DNA of 64,000 nt from Clostridiaceae bacterium AM27-36LB. Lineage in GTDB: Bacteria; Bacillota; Clostridia; Lachnospirales; Lachnospiraceae. Shown here piece by piece: positions 23,970 through 34,365 of the stretch. Position 1 is the stretch's first letter, and each line of letters starts with the position of its first letter. Position numbers and translations under genes: made by a program. The notes under the pieces were generated by a model. That model had not been told where the DNA came from and ran no database searches. It saw nothing but the letters and a program-made list of their open reading frames with translations. Where the stretch lies: the NCBI GenBank assembly GCA_003480725.1, contig QUJQ01000003.1:245082-309081 (forward strand). The letters run 5' to 3'.

Positions 23970-25209
23970 GTATCTTCCTCCTCCACGGAACCTTGATCGT
24001 CACGATCGTTCCCCAGTCTTTTTTGCTGAAAAATTCAAGGCTTCCTCCTGCCATCAGCTTTACTCTCGCCTGTACATTGTGCAGTCCCACATGGGTCTTT
24101 CCATCATCCCGGATAGGAAGTTCATTCAGGTTGCGTGCATCTACACCAACTCCGTCATCTCTGATTTCTACCAAAGCACTGTCTCCTTCCCGCCGTACAG
24201 AAATCCACACGGTTCCTCCGCCTTTTTTATCTCCTACACCATATTTGATGGCATTTTCCACAATAGGCTGTAAACTCAACACAGGAATGTCAAAATCCAT
24301 ATCCCAGCCTTTTTCAAATTCATAACAGACCTTAAGTTTCTCTCCGAACCGGATCCTTTCCAGCGTCACATAGTTCTCCACATGAGCAAGCTCATAAGGA
24401 AACGGTACCAGATTTTCGTTGCCGATGGCATCCATATTTCCCCTTAGATAACTGGAAAAGCAGGCAACTGCTCCGGCTGCTTTCTGGGGATCCTTCAGGC
24501 AAAGCACCTGGATCGATGCCAGAATATTGTAGATAAAATGTGGCCGGATCTGCGACAGCATCATCTGTGTCCGTACTCTCTGTTCTTCTTCTGATCCTTC
24601 TGTGTACCTGTACAGCAGGATCGTAAAACGATCTCTGGACTGATTCCACGATACATAGAGTCCAACCAGCATGGCGATCAGACTGTTGGTCAGATTGATT
24701 ACCATAATCTCGCCATGCTCAAACAGAAGCTCCACACAGATGGTGAGCAGATATGCATACAGAACCATCTTCAGGTGATTCTCCGGATATTCTGCGAAGA
24801 TCAGTTCCATCCCGATGAAGATTGCACAGAGCATACCGTTGATCTCTCCCGGCCGCATCATAATATCGTAATATAATGCCATTCCGTAAATGGTCCAGAT
24901 GAAAATCTGGGTCAATTCATGGATATGTTTCTTCAGCCTGATCCGCGATTTCAGAAGATCTTTTGTAGAACCCAACAAATACACAAATATTATGATGGCC
25001 AGCACCATGGGCCATACATTTGCCTTCTCAAATCCCAGTGCCACACTTCTTATACAAATCAGCAGGAACATAATCGGAATACCAATACACAGACAGTTGA
25101 TCAGCACTTTTGCGTTATATTCCGCCAGCGAAAATTCCAAAAACCGGATTTCTTTTGCTTCAAATCCATAGTTTCTCCATATATTCAGTTTTTCTTTTAT
25201 AAAGTCCAT
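23950..25209 (-). CDS. LytS/YehU-type sensor histidine kinase
   Basis: 419 residues. About six membrane segments span residues 35-190. The His_kinase domain (PF06580 type) has QIRPHFIYNIL with His224, and the HATPase shows QPIVENAIKYGV and the DDGVGVD glycine loop. The partner regulator overlaps its 3' end. The operon lies directly after the RND efflux operon terminator, so the pump could be a target, but this is a neighbourhood inference. Signal unknown. Confidence 0.9.
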   Translation of the reverse strand: MDFIKEKLNIWRNYGFEAKEIRFLEFSLAEYNAKVLINCLCIGIPIMFLLICIRSVALGFEKANVWPMVLAIIIFVYLLGSTKDLLKSRIRLKKHIHELTQIFIWTIYGMALYYDIMMRPGEINGMLCAIFIGMELIFAEYPENHLKMVLYAYLLTICVELLFEHGEIMVINLTNSLIAMLVGLYVSWNQSRDRFTILLYRYTEGSEEEQRVRTQMMLSQIRPHFIYNILASIQVLCLKDPQKAAGAVACFSSYLRGNMDAIGNENLVPFPYELAHVENYVTLERIRFGEKLKVCYEFEKGWDMDFDIPVLSLQPIVENAIKYGVGDKKGGGTVWISVRREGDSALVEIRDDGVGVDARNLNELPIRDDGKTHVGLHNVQARVKLMAGGSLEFFSKKDWGTIVTIKVPWRRKIHEYTGS

Positions 25210-25306
25210 TTATTCGCCTTCATCTTCTGTTTTTTTACAGGAACAGAATACATGGCAGACTACAACAAAACAACAACAGGCAATTACGCCTGCGGCAAAT
25301 CGAAAA

Positions 25307-25332
25307 GGAGATTACGGTTCTCCGTAATCTCC
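25307..25332 (-). terminator. intrinsic terminator of the RND operon
   Basis: Perfect 11-bp stem GGAGATTACGG / CCGTAATCTCC with a 4-nt loop followed by TTTTCGATTT on the minus strand, 16 bp after the permease stop. Confidence 0.9.
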
Positions 25333-25348
25333 TCTCTTTTCAAAGCTT

Positions 25349-28300
25349 TTATACTTCTTCCAAAGGCTTTTCTGTATTTGTTTTTCTCTTCCAGAAATAA
25401 TATTTCTGTCTCTTTTCCCGTCTGTCTTTCTTGCTGGTTCCATATACGATCAGATAGAATACCGGCATCAATACCAGGATCAGGATCGTAGACGCTACCA
25501 GCCCTCCGATGATGACCAGTGCCATACCCTGCATCATAACAGAACTTCTTCCGCCAAATCCAAGGGCACTTGGTGTCATGGAGATGACTGTTGTCAGTGT
25601 AGTGATCAGGATTGGACGAAGTCTGGTCTTGCCGGCTTCGATCAGGGCATCCTCCACATCCATCCGGCGGCGCATCATATTTACACCGTCAACATAGAGA
25701 ATACCGTTATTTACTACCGTACCGACTAATGTCAGCACACCCATCAGACCGACCATACTGAAGGCAATTCCGCTGATAAATACCAGACCGAAGGCACCAA
25801 TCAAACTGAATGGAATACTCAGCATGACCATCAGCGAATATTTTGGTGACTCAAACTGCATCGCCATTACCAGAAATACCAGAAATACTGCAGTTGCCAG
25901 GGCTTTACCCATATCGCCAAACATATCATCCTGCATGGTATCCATCAGAGTCTTAGCCTCAGATACGCTGTCTGGCAGATCCAGTGTGGTCAGTAACTGA
26001 TCCATAGCATCCTGAATATCGGATTTGTCATCAGACAAACAGGACGCTGTTACCGTCACGGTATACTTGCCATCCATCTTCATAATTGTCTGCGCTGCAT
26101 TGGTATATTCAACTGTTGCCAGCTCGGACAATGGAATACCTCCAATATCTGCATCCATCAGCTGACTGGCATTGTCGTAGGTTCCCTTTGGAAACTCCAG
26201 ATCCACATCATATTCCTCACCGTCTGAGGTAACTGTCATGGCTGTGGTTCCGCTCAGCATGCTATAGAGACCGCCTGCCACCTGCGCCGGTGTCATACCG
26301 TGGCTCATGGCATTTAACGGATCTACCACAACACGAAGCTGTGTCGTGTTATTTCCTGCATCAGACGATACATTCAGCACACTTGGAATATTCCATGTTG
26401 CTTCCTGAATCATCTCCGAAGCTTCTTTTGCATCTTCCAGATTCACAGATCCAATGGTAATGGATGCGCCGGAACTGGAGCTTGTTCCCATTGACATGGA
26501 ACTTGACATGGTGATATCAAGCTGCATATCCACAATATCACTGGTATCCTCGATCCATTTATCCACCACTTCCTGCGTGCTCATCTTTCTCTTATCTTTT
26601 AAGTTGACAGAGATGGTTGCACTACCGGAAGAAGCCGTCATCGTGTAATTCTCTACATTTTCATCAGCTGCGATCATATCTTCGATCGGAAGGATCTGCT
26701 CACTGACAGTCTCCACCTTGGTTCCGGGACGGAACGTAGCTTCTACGCTGACCATACCTTCATCCATGGTTGGCATGGCTACAATGTTAGTAAAGCTCAG
26801 TATCACGAAGGAAGCAATCAGCAGTAACACTGCTACCAGAACGCTTGTTTTCTTCCTGTGAAGAACTTTTCTCTCCATATGGTCATATTTTTCTTTGATG
26901 ATATCCAGCAAATGATTGATCTTCAGATCTTCCTTCTGCTGCGGCTGATACATCTTAAAGAACAGCGGCACAAGCGTAATTGCGGAGATCAACGAAGCTA
27001 CCAGTGAGAACACAATAGTCAATCCCAACTGCATAAAGATCTGTCCAGTCATTCCACCAGAGAAGCACAGCGGCAGATATACAACAACCGTTGTGATAGT
27101 GGATGCCACAATAGAGGAGATCACTTCTGTGGTACCCTGCAGTGCTGCCTCTTTGAAATCCGGCACCCGATCTCTTGCACGGAAACAGCTCTCGATCACG
27201 ACACTGGAGCTGTCTACCATCATACCGATGGCGATGACCAGACCACCCAGCGTCATAATGTTCAAAGAGAAGCCCATCAAAGCCATAACGATCACCGTCA
27301 TGAGCAGCGAGATCGGCATCGAGCATCCTACGATAATACTTGCTTTCCAGTCACCGAAGAAAATGAACAGAACGATCATGGAAAGGATAACACCCAAAGC
27401 CAATGTACTTCCCACAGAACTCAAGGATTCAAAGATCATTTCCGATGCATCATAGGAAGCTTCGATCACTGCATTTTCATTCTGCTCTGAAATATTTTTC
27501 ATGACCTTCTTCACATCATTTACCATACCGATGGTACTGGCACTCTGATTCTTGGTCATGGAGATTGTTACGGTGTCTTCCCCGTTAAATCTTGCAATAC
27601 TGTCTGCATCCTTCACAGACCAGTCAACATCTGCCACATCAGACAGATGGATCACGCTTCCAGTAGCTGTATACAACGGAATATCCCGGATTGCCTGTAC
27701 GGTATCATTATCCGAAGTGCTGATGGCACTGATGGACTGACTTCCCTGCTCCAGATTTCCCAACGGGATTGTAAAATCCGTTGCCTTGATATACTGAGCT
27801 ATGGAGTTCATATTCAATCCATACTGGCTCAGTGCATTTCTGTCAAGCTCTACTTTTATGTACTGTTCCTGTCCACCGGACACAGTGACCTGTGCCACGC
27901 TGCTCAGTGCTTCCAATTCCGGAACTACATCCTGATTGGCAAATGCCAGTGCATCGGTTCCATCGGAGGTACTGACAGAATAGGTAATGCTTGGCATAGA
28001 ATCCATATTCATCTCTATGATCATAGGATCCTGACTGTCGTCTGGCAGATCCGATTTTACCTGATCCAATGCTGCCCGCAGATCCAGATATGCATCATTT
28101 ACATTCTGATCATAATCATACTGCAGAAGTACCATGGAGACATTTTCCATGGAACTGGAAGTGATGGATTTTACACCACTTAAGCTTCCGACTTTATCCT
28201 CGATGGGCGTCGTCACCAGATCATCCACAGACTCGGAATCTGCACCCGGATATACAGTATATACGATCTTCATCGGCATCTCCATATCCGGCATAAGCTC

Positions 28301-28405
28301 CAGACGCAGAGTGGTCAGTGATGAGAATCCAAATACTACCAGAGCAAGTACTGCCAGCAGAGTCGTTACTGGCCGTTTTAACACTAACCTCGTCAATCTA
28401 TTCAT
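25349..28405 (-). CDS. RND superfamily efflux permease (AcrB/HAE-like)
   Basis: 1018 residues. Topology is one N-terminal helix, a large extracytoplasmic domain (about 35-330), six helices, an insertion, another helix, a second large domain (about 540-830) and five helices, as in HAE-type pumps. GGLVIAIGMMVDSSSVVIE is the TM4 region, with the Asp expected to carry protons. Full-size HAE pumps are mostly Gram-negative, but this type is frequent in Clostridia, where no outer-membrane channel is needed. The start overlaps the adaptor stop (TAATG). Substrate unknown; lipids or antimicrobials are plausible. Confidence 0.93.
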   Translation of the reverse strand: MNRLTRLVLKRPVTTLLAVLALVVFGFSSLTTLRLELMPDMEMPMKIVYTVYPGADSESVDDLVTTPIEDKVGSLSGVKSITSSSMENVSMVLLQYDYDQNVNDAYLDLRAALDQVKSDLPDDSQDPMIIEMNMDSMPSITYSVSTSDGTDALAFANQDVVPELEALSSVAQVTVSGGQEQYIKVELDRNALSQYGLNMNSIAQYIKATDFTIPLGNLEQGSQSISAISTSDNDTVQAIRDIPLYTATGSVIHLSDVADVDWSVKDADSIARFNGEDTVTISMTKNQSASTIGMVNDVKKVMKNISEQNENAVIEASYDASEMIFESLSSVGSTLALGVILSMIVLFIFFGDWKASIIVGCSMPISLLMTVIVMALMGFSLNIMTLGGLVIAIGMMVDSSSVVIESCFRARDRVPDFKEAALQGTTEVISSIVASTITTVVVYLPLCFSGGMTGQIFMQLGLTIVFSLVASLISAITLVPLFFKMYQPQQKEDLKINHLLDIIKEKYDHMERKVLHRKKTSVLVAVLLLIASFVILSFTNIVAMPTMDEGMVSVEATFRPGTKVETVSEQILPIEDMIAADENVENYTMTASSGSATISVNLKDKRKMSTQEVVDKWIEDTSDIVDMQLDITMSSSMSMGTSSSSGASITIGSVNLEDAKEASEMIQEATWNIPSVLNVSSDAGNNTTQLRVVVDPLNAMSHGMTPAQVAGGLYSMLSGTTAMTVTSDGEEYDVDLEFPKGTYDNASQLMDADIGGIPLSELATVEYTNAAQTIMKMDGKYTVTVTASCLSDDKSDIQDAMDQLLTTLDLPDSVSEAKTLMDTMQDDMFGDMGKALATAVFLVFLVMAMQFESPKYSLMVMLSIPFSLIGAFGLVFISGIAFSMVGLMGVLTLVGTVVNNGILYVDGVNMMRRRMDVEDALIEAGKTRLRPILITTLTTVISMTPSALGFGGRSSVMMQGMALVIIGGLVASTILILVLMPVFYLIVYGTSKKDRREKRQKYYFWKRKTNTEKPLEEV

Positions 28406-29970
28406 TACTCGGCAGCCTCCTCATCCGCAGATGTCTCATCCGTTGCCTGTTCCTGTGACTCTTCTGTTTCCTCAGATGTGTCTTCTGTATTGTTTACCTC
28501 ATCTTCTCCGTTGAGAGTCACGATCTCTACTTCTGCACCATTTCTTAATTTGGCAGACCAGTTATCCACAACCAGACTGTCAGTTGTCAGCCCGTCTTCG
28601 ATCACTGCATGTTCATCATCCATAAGACCTACTGTTACAGAAGTACGGACCAGCTTATTGTCCTCCACGCAGTACACATAAGCATCTCCACCTGAGAAAT
28701 ACAGCGAATCAAATGGAATCAACATCTTATTGTCTTCTTTTTCTGTGGTGGCACTTACCTTTACAGATACACCGTTTGGCAGGGCATCTCCGGCTCCTGT
28801 CACGGTTGCTTTGACACGGAACAGCTTGGTCTGCTGACCTGCCATCGTTCCGATCTCGGTGATGCTTCCGTCAAAGGTCTGTCCATTACGTTCCACTGTC
28901 ACATGATCACCAATGTTCAATGTATTTTTTGCAGCCTCTGCCACATCAAAAGTCACAGTCATGGAATCCTTGTTGGAAATGATATATGCCACATTACCTG
29001 CTGCTGCCATTCCTTCTTTTTCTACATTGATTGCTTCGATCACACCACTGATCGGAGCTGTCACCGTACAATAATCCAGCTGCATCTGCGCAGACTCAAT
29101 ACCTACGGCTGCCTGGTTAAGCTGTGCGGCATACGTTGCATCTGTCTGCGGATATACCTCGTTCTGTGTGATGGAGTAAGCCTGTTTTGCAGTATTTAAG
29201 CTGTCTGTCAAGGTATCCTGGCTGGTCTCGATCTGATCGATGCCGGATTTGAGCTGGGATTTTGCACTGTTTAATGAAGAAAGAGTTGTATTTGCTGTTT
29301 CCAGTTCCTGCTGCGCTGCTGCTTTCTGCGATTTCAGAAGTTGTAACTCTGTTTCTTTCGCTGAAGTATCTGCAGACGGATCTGCCTTTTTTACATCCTC
29401 AATTTCTTTCTGCTTTACACCAATCTGCTCTGTCAGACTATCCACTGCCGTTTGTGCCGCCTGTTTCGCTGCACTCATTGTCTTGATGGTTTCTCTGGTG
29501 TCATCCAGATCATCTTCCATATCATCTTTACTTTCATATGTATCATTCAGATTTTTCTGAAGCTGACGGATCTGCTCCTCAGTCTGATAATTCTGGAGAT
29601 CTCTGGCTCCACTGGTCGCCGCCGTAGCTCCTGCCTGTGCCGTATTGTATGCTGCCTGTGCGCTGTCCATCTGAACCTGATATGCTTCATCATCGATTTT
29701 GAACAGTACGTCGCCTTCCTTTACCGTATCTCCTACTTTATAATTGACCTGTGTAACTGTTCCGGACAGCTTCGGCATCACATATACCTGTTGCTGCGGT
29801 TCTACTATACCTATGTAAGTAGTATCACTGGTCAATTCACCCATCTGGGGATTTTCCACTTCTACTGAAACCTTGCTGACCTGGGTCGTCTCCTTATTCT
29901 TACCGCAAGCGGTCGCGGATACGCAAAGTGTTACTGCGAGTCCCATTGCCATAAGTTTCTTTGCTTTCAT
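28405..29970 (-). CDS. RND efflux adaptor (membrane fusion protein), lipoprotein
   Basis: 521 residues from ATG 29970 (GGAGG upstream); the upstream in-frame ATG at 29997 has no ribosome-binding site. Signal peptide with lipobox ending SATAC predicts a membrane-anchored lipoprotein. The barrel/lipoyl half (VYVMPKLSGTVTQVNYKVGD) is split by a very long Ala/Gln/Lys coiled coil (about residues 105-270), followed by the returning lipoyl strand, a beta-barrel and an acidic Glu/Thr tail. Partners the downstream permease. The coiled coil is longer than in AcrA. Confidence 0.92.
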   Translation of the reverse strand: MKAKKLMAMGLAVTLCVSATACGKNKETTQVSKVSVEVENPQMGELTSDTTYIGIVEPQQQVYVMPKLSGTVTQVNYKVGDTVKEGDVLFKIDDEAYQVQMDSAQAAYNTAQAGATAATSGARDLQNYQTEEQIRQLQKNLNDTYESKDDMEDDLDDTRETIKTMSAAKQAAQTAVDSLTEQIGVKQKEIEDVKKADPSADTSAKETELQLLKSQKAAAQQELETANTTLSSLNSAKSQLKSGIDQIETSQDTLTDSLNTAKQAYSITQNEVYPQTDATYAAQLNQAAVGIESAQMQLDYCTVTAPISGVIEAINVEKEGMAAAGNVAYIISNKDSMTVTFDVAEAAKNTLNIGDHVTVERNGQTFDGSITEIGTMAGQQTKLFRVKATVTGAGDALPNGVSVKVSATTEKEDNKMLIPFDSLYFSGGDAYVYCVEDNKLVRTSVTVGLMDDEHAVIEDGLTTDSLVVDNWSAKLRNGAEVEIVTLNGEDEVNNTEDTSEETEESQEQATDETSADEEAAE

Positions 29971-30014
29971 GTTGTCTCCTCCTGTCATTTTTTTCAATTT
30001 TTAGCCGTGTACAG

Positions 30015-30044
30015 ATTATAACCCGATTATAAACAAAATGTAAA
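30015..30044 (-). promoter_or_regulatory. promoter of the RND efflux operon
   Basis: TTTACA (30039-30044), 18-bp spacer, TATAAT (30015-30020) on the minus strand; a second TATAAT lies 15 bp upstream. It is 45 bp before the adaptor ATG. Confidence 0.6.
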
Positions 30045-30078
30045 TTTCTGTAACAAAATTTGGATCTTGGCATAAAAT

Positions 30079-30120
30079 GAACAACTGCAAATTTTCTTTT
30101 ATAAAAACCTGCAGTTGTTC
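30079..30120 (-). terminator. hairpin terminator of the recombinase gene
   Basis: GAACAACTGCA / TGCAGTTGTTC perfect 11-bp stem with an A/T-rich 20-nt loop, followed on the minus strand by ATTTTATG. It lies 36 bp after the recombinase stop. Confidence 0.7.
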
Positions 30121-30155
30121 CTTATCAGCGTAAGCAATTCCTCTACGTTCTAATT

Positions 30156-31082
30156 TTATAACCCGGAAAGTGTTCTCATTACAAGATCTACATCCTTATT
30201 TTCAAGTTCCTGAATAATATGTAGATATGTCTTCTGTGTTGTTGTCATACTCGCATGTCCCAGTCTGCGTGCAACGCTGGCAATAGATACACCCGCAAAC
30301 AAAAGCAAGGATGCATGTGTGTGACGGAGTCCATGAATGGAAATCTCTGAAATACCACACGCCTTACAGTGTCTGGTCAGCACATCGTTGACTGTTGAAT
30401 TATATATTTTAGTCTCTCCGACAAAGATAGGATCATTTTCAGGGAGACCTTTCGTTAGTTCAGAAAATTTTACTACAATCTGCCAGTCAATCTGTATCTT
30501 TCTCACAGAAGACTTGTTCTTTGTAGGCAGAAATCCACCCTCTCCTTTATAATCCCATGTCTTGCTGATTGACAATGTCTGTCTGGCAAAATCAAAATCC
30601 GCAGGCGTAATTGCAAGAGCTTCCGAAAAACGCATCCCTGTCTTTGCCACCAGCAGAATAAACCAGTCCCAGTTTGGCTCTTCCTTAATATTAAGATTTG
30701 CAATCAACGTATGCAATTCAAATTGATTGAGATATTTGATTTTTTTTGCCCTTGGTGTCTTTCCTTTGATAATTGCTTTTCTGGTTGGGTCTCTCTCAAT
30801 TATTCCTTCATCAACAGCATCTATAATAGCACCCTTTAACTGATGATGAAAATCCAATGTGGTCTGTCTCTCATGTTCTTTTGCATAGTTGTTTAAAAGC
30901 TGCTGGTACGCCGTCCTGGTTAATTCCGAAACCCTTAATTCTGGAACCAGTTTTTCTACCCATTTCTGTGTCATCAAATACTTAGCCATCGTTGCTTCCC
31001 GAATGGCACCTCTTTTATATACTTCGATCCACTGGGCATAATATTCATAAAAAAGCATATTCATGTTTGTATCATTTGACAT
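30156..31082 (-). CDS. tyrosine recombinase next to the type I RM locus
   Basis: 308 residues. N-terminal SAM-like DNA-binding part (residues 1-100) and a catalytic domain with Arg in TGMRFSEAL, HxxR in HGLRHTHASLL, His in LGHASMTTTQ and the nucleophile Tyr in KTYLHI. No excisionase, phage genes or attachment sites are seen. Its place at the end of an hsd locus with a silent hsdS matches recombinases that reshuffle specificity genes. Start has GGAGG upstream. It is 62 bp after hsdR. Confidence 0.9.
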   Translation of the reverse strand: MSNDTNMNMLFYEYYAQWIEVYKRGAIREATMAKYLMTQKWVEKLVPELRVSELTRTAYQQLLNNYAKEHERQTTLDFHHQLKGAIIDAVDEGIIERDPTRKAIIKGKTPRAKKIKYLNQFELHTLIANLNIKEEPNWDWFILLVAKTGMRFSEALAITPADFDFARQTLSISKTWDYKGEGGFLPTKNKSSVRKIQIDWQIVVKFSELTKGLPENDPIFVGETKIYNSTVNDVLTRHCKACGISEISIHGLRHTHASLLLFAGVSIASVARRLGHASMTTTQKTYLHIIQELENKDVDLVMRTLSGL

Positions 31083-31144
31083 AAGCTACCTCCATTTCAG
31101 GAACTGCTTACACTGATGCAAACATTTCTATTGTTTTACCAGTT

Positions 31145-34123
31145 TCATGCAACTATGATCAGAGGTTTTATCTCTTCATCTAAGGTTTTTCTCAATTCCG
31201 CCATCAAACGTGAATAATACTTGAATTTTGGCAAAGGTTTTTCCTGCGTTTCCTTATAACTGCTGTAATCAATCGTTGCCTTGATTGCACTCTCATTCGG
31301 AATCTCACCATTTCTATAATGAATTGCTGCATACATCACATCATCCTTAGAAGCATGCCATGTAATGCAGAAATCGGCGACAACCTTCTCCACACAGTCT
31401 CTCTTCATGTTATCAAGAATATTGGTAATTGATTTTCCTCTGTATTTTGTATCATCTTCTTCAATATCCTCAATCAGATCCGACATCAAGCCTGCCACTT
31501 TTGCATTTTCTTTACGCAGCTCTTCCACGTATTGTTTAATCTCAGCAAGTTTTTTCTGCCGTTCCTCCGGTGTGATCTCTTCCTGATCCTCTTCTGGTGA
31601 AACAATATTCTGAATCAGATTGATGATATATTCATAGTCAATCTTTGTACTGCTGTATGCCATCAGCTCATAGTCCTGGTCGATCTGCTGATCCTCTGAC
31701 TCACTACCTTCCTCATCTGGCTTCTCGCTTTTAATCTCTTCTATTGTATTTCTATAATGACCTACGTAGTCGTCATATTCTTCTTCTGTAATTCCATAGG
31801 TTTCCAACAGGCTGTCATCATACTTTGTAAATGACTTCAACTGAGCAAATAATCGGTCAAACTCCTGAAACATCTTTACGAAAATCTTCTTTTCTTTCAT
31901 GGACATTCCCGGAATATCTGCAGGATCTGCAGCACAAACTCTTAATGCCGAAAGAGCTTTCTGAAATGCAGGTTCCACTTCTTCCCACTCTGACATAAAT
32001 ACTGTCCCTGTACTTCCTGCGGAATACAGCTTCACAGCATCATCTACACACTTTTTGAAAAGTACAGGTGCTTGAAACGTAACAATCTGACCAAAAGTTT
32101 TATTTTTGTCAAATATACGATTCGTTCTTGAAAATGCCTGGATCAGATCATGAGGTCCCATAGGTTGTCTGTCGATAAAAATCGTGGACATACACGGTGC
32201 ATCAAAACCTGTCAACAAACGATCTACTACGATTACCAAATCTAATTGTTCACTTCTGCTCTTATATTTTGCATCCTTTCTAGTCAGACGTTTATTCAGA
32301 TTGCCATTATATCCCTGGATCTGCGAAAAATCGAACTTTGTACCAAACATGCTGTTGTAATCATCCAGTGACTTCTGCATCTTCTTCTGGTTTACGTGGG
32401 AACCTTCTTCATTTTCCGTCACAGAATATGTAATGGCGAATTTAGGAAAATCCGGCAATACCTGTCTGATCTTCTCATCAATCACAAGAGAAGTCTCTCC
32501 ATTCTTCACCTTTGTCAGCAATTCATAATATCGCTGCGCCATCTGGATTGAACTGGTAGTAAGAAGTCCTTCGTAGGTCTTGCCCTTTCCGTTCTGAAAG
32601 CCAAGTTTATGAAAAGACTTATTCAAAATAACATCCAGTACTTTCAGCATATGGGTCTCATTTTCATATACACTACTGTCCGTTTCATCAATTATCATCT
32701 TAGATCCATTGTGTTCCACCTGAAATCCCAGCACTGCTTTATCGTGAATCGCATTCTGGATCGTATAACGATGCAGACATTCCCCATACAATTCTTCCGT
32801 GGTTCTCGGTAAATCTCCCATCTGCGGATATGGATTCTCTGCAAACCGCGGTGTTCCGGTAAATCCAAACCATAAGGATCTTCCAAAGAATCGTTCCAAT
32901 TCTCTCTTTGTCTTTGGTGTAACCGCTCTATGACACTCATCTACGACAAAGGCAATCTTCAAGTTTTTGATCTTCTGATATTCCGAGGTTCCCTCCTGCA
33001 ATCTTTTATTGATCAATATCTGCAACTTCTGAATCGTTGTGACAATCACCTGTCTGTCATCTGACTTCAGTTTTCTTTTAAGGTCTGCGACATTATCCGT
33101 CTCATCCACATCCACCAGATCATTATTCGCATATGCCTGAAAAGCCATCGTTGTCTGTGTATCCAGATCCTTTCGATCAATCAGAAATATCGCTTTATCA
33201 ATTGCCGGAATATCCATCAAAAGATTTCTTGTTGCTTTATAAGAGGTCAGTGTCTTACCCGAGCCGGTTGTATGCCATACAAATCCCGATTGTCCTCTTT
33301 TTGACGCTTCTCTGATGGACTCAATAGCATGAATCTGGTATGGGCGGAGCAAAATCAGCCGTTTCGCATCCTCATCCAGAACCGTATACCTGGCAATCAT
33401 CTCATGGGCTTCCGGAATCCGGAGAACACTTTTCGCAAAACTCAGATAATCAGATACCGCATTATTCTCTCGATCTACCCAGCCACTCATAAATTTCGGA
33501 TTCAATTCCATATCATTGGCCGCCGCAAAATATCTAGTATTCACACCATTGCTCACGACAAACATCTGAACCGCCGAAAAAATACCGGTGAATTTTCCTT
33601 CTCCAATATATTTTTTAATCTGCCAGAATCCATCCATATATGAGTGTTGTTTATTCTTCAGTTCAATATGAATCAGGGGCAGACCATTGATCATCAACGT
33701 CACATCAAATCGTCGATCTCTTGCCAGTTCTTTCCCCTCCTCATCTGACTTCAATGCACTGTACTGGTTGATCACTTCGTAGACACTACTTCCGCCCGCA
33801 ATGTGTTCATGATTCATAACAACCAGATGCAGCTTCTCTGTATCCCTCTGCACATGAACCTGAACCTTTCCATTTTCACCTACCAACCACTCTCCAGCTT
33901 TATAAAACGAGGAGAACTGCAGCTGATTTTTTACCTGCTCAAATTCAGAATCCGACAGATGTTCCCCATTCAGCCTGTCCTTATTATTCTGCTCAAGAAT
34001 ATATCTGAAATTCGCCCACAGATCAGCTTCTGTCTTTAGATCTTCCCTGTAGGTCCACTGGGATTCTCCATAAACTAACTGTTCAATCAGCTTTTGTTCA
34101 ATCATAGACTCTAATTCTGGCAT
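31145..34123 (-). CDS. hsdR: type I restriction enzyme subunit R
   Basis: 992 residues. The N-terminal nuclease has DVTLMINGLPLIHIELKN, the D...ExK core at about residues 155-175. The motor has TTGSGKTLTS (Walker A), VVDECHRAV (DEAD-like box) and GFTGTPRF, plus a helicase C-domain with QAFSRTNR (motif VI). The C-terminal helical part binds the methylase complex. The protein translocates and cuts unmethylated DNA. Start follows GGAG. It is separated from the hsdS region by 242 bp containing a relic frame. Confidence 0.96.
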   Translation of the reverse strand: MPELESMIEQKLIEQLVYGESQWTYREDLKTEADLWANFRYILEQNNKDRLNGEHLSDSEFEQVKNQLQFSSFYKAGEWLVGENGKVQVHVQRDTEKLHLVVMNHEHIAGGSSVYEVINQYSALKSDEEGKELARDRRFDVTLMINGLPLIHIELKNKQHSYMDGFWQIKKYIGEGKFTGIFSAVQMFVVSNGVNTRYFAAANDMELNPKFMSGWVDRENNAVSDYLSFAKSVLRIPEAHEMIARYTVLDEDAKRLILLRPYQIHAIESIREASKRGQSGFVWHTTGSGKTLTSYKATRNLLMDIPAIDKAIFLIDRKDLDTQTTMAFQAYANNDLVDVDETDNVADLKRKLKSDDRQVIVTTIQKLQILINKRLQEGTSEYQKIKNLKIAFVVDECHRAVTPKTKRELERFFGRSLWFGFTGTPRFAENPYPQMGDLPRTTEELYGECLHRYTIQNAIHDKAVLGFQVEHNGSKMIIDETDSSVYENETHMLKVLDVILNKSFHKLGFQNGKGKTYEGLLTTSSIQMAQRYYELLTKVKNGETSLVIDEKIRQVLPDFPKFAITYSVTENEEGSHVNQKKMQKSLDDYNSMFGTKFDFSQIQGYNGNLNKRLTRKDAKYKSRSEQLDLVIVVDRLLTGFDAPCMSTIFIDRQPMGPHDLIQAFSRTNRIFDKNKTFGQIVTFQAPVLFKKCVDDAVKLYSAGSTGTVFMSEWEEVEPAFQKALSALRVCAADPADIPGMSMKEKKIFVKMFQEFDRLFAQLKSFTKYDDSLLETYGITEEEYDDYVGHYRNTIEEIKSEKPDEEGSESEDQQIDQDYELMAYSSTKIDYEYIINLIQNIVSPEEDQEEITPEERQKKLAEIKQYVEELRKENAKVAGLMSDLIEDIEEDDTKYRGKSITNILDNMKRDCVEKVVADFCITWHASKDDVMYAAIHYRNGEIPNESAIKATIDYSSYKETQEKPLPKFKYYSRLMAELRKTLDEEIKPLIIVA

Positions 34124-34300
34124 ATCTCTGTTCTCCTTTGACTGTTATCTCTTTTACAATCCGTTTTCTTGATAAATCCAATTCCCTCATGAATTTAGTC
34201 TGCGTTATCGCAGGATCTTCTTCCAAACGATGCAATATATCCTGTTTTTTCAGCTCCCTTTGAATTGCATTCCTGTTCTTCCCTTTTTCAAAAACGCTTT
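34124..34300 (-). pseudogene. relic of a winged-helix-like protein (very short)
   Basis: A frame of about 60 codons with no start reads IQRELKKQDILHRLEEDPA and TKFMRELDLSRKRIVKEIT, resembling the C-terminal winged-helix of proteins often found in hsd loci. It runs into the hsdR start in another frame. Probably a remnant of a deleted gene between hsdS and hsdR. Confidence 0.3.
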
Positions 34301-34365
34301 ATGCACAAACATTCTTAAAATAAAAGTATTTTTCTTACTTGGTTTTACCTGTCTTTTTCTGTATT

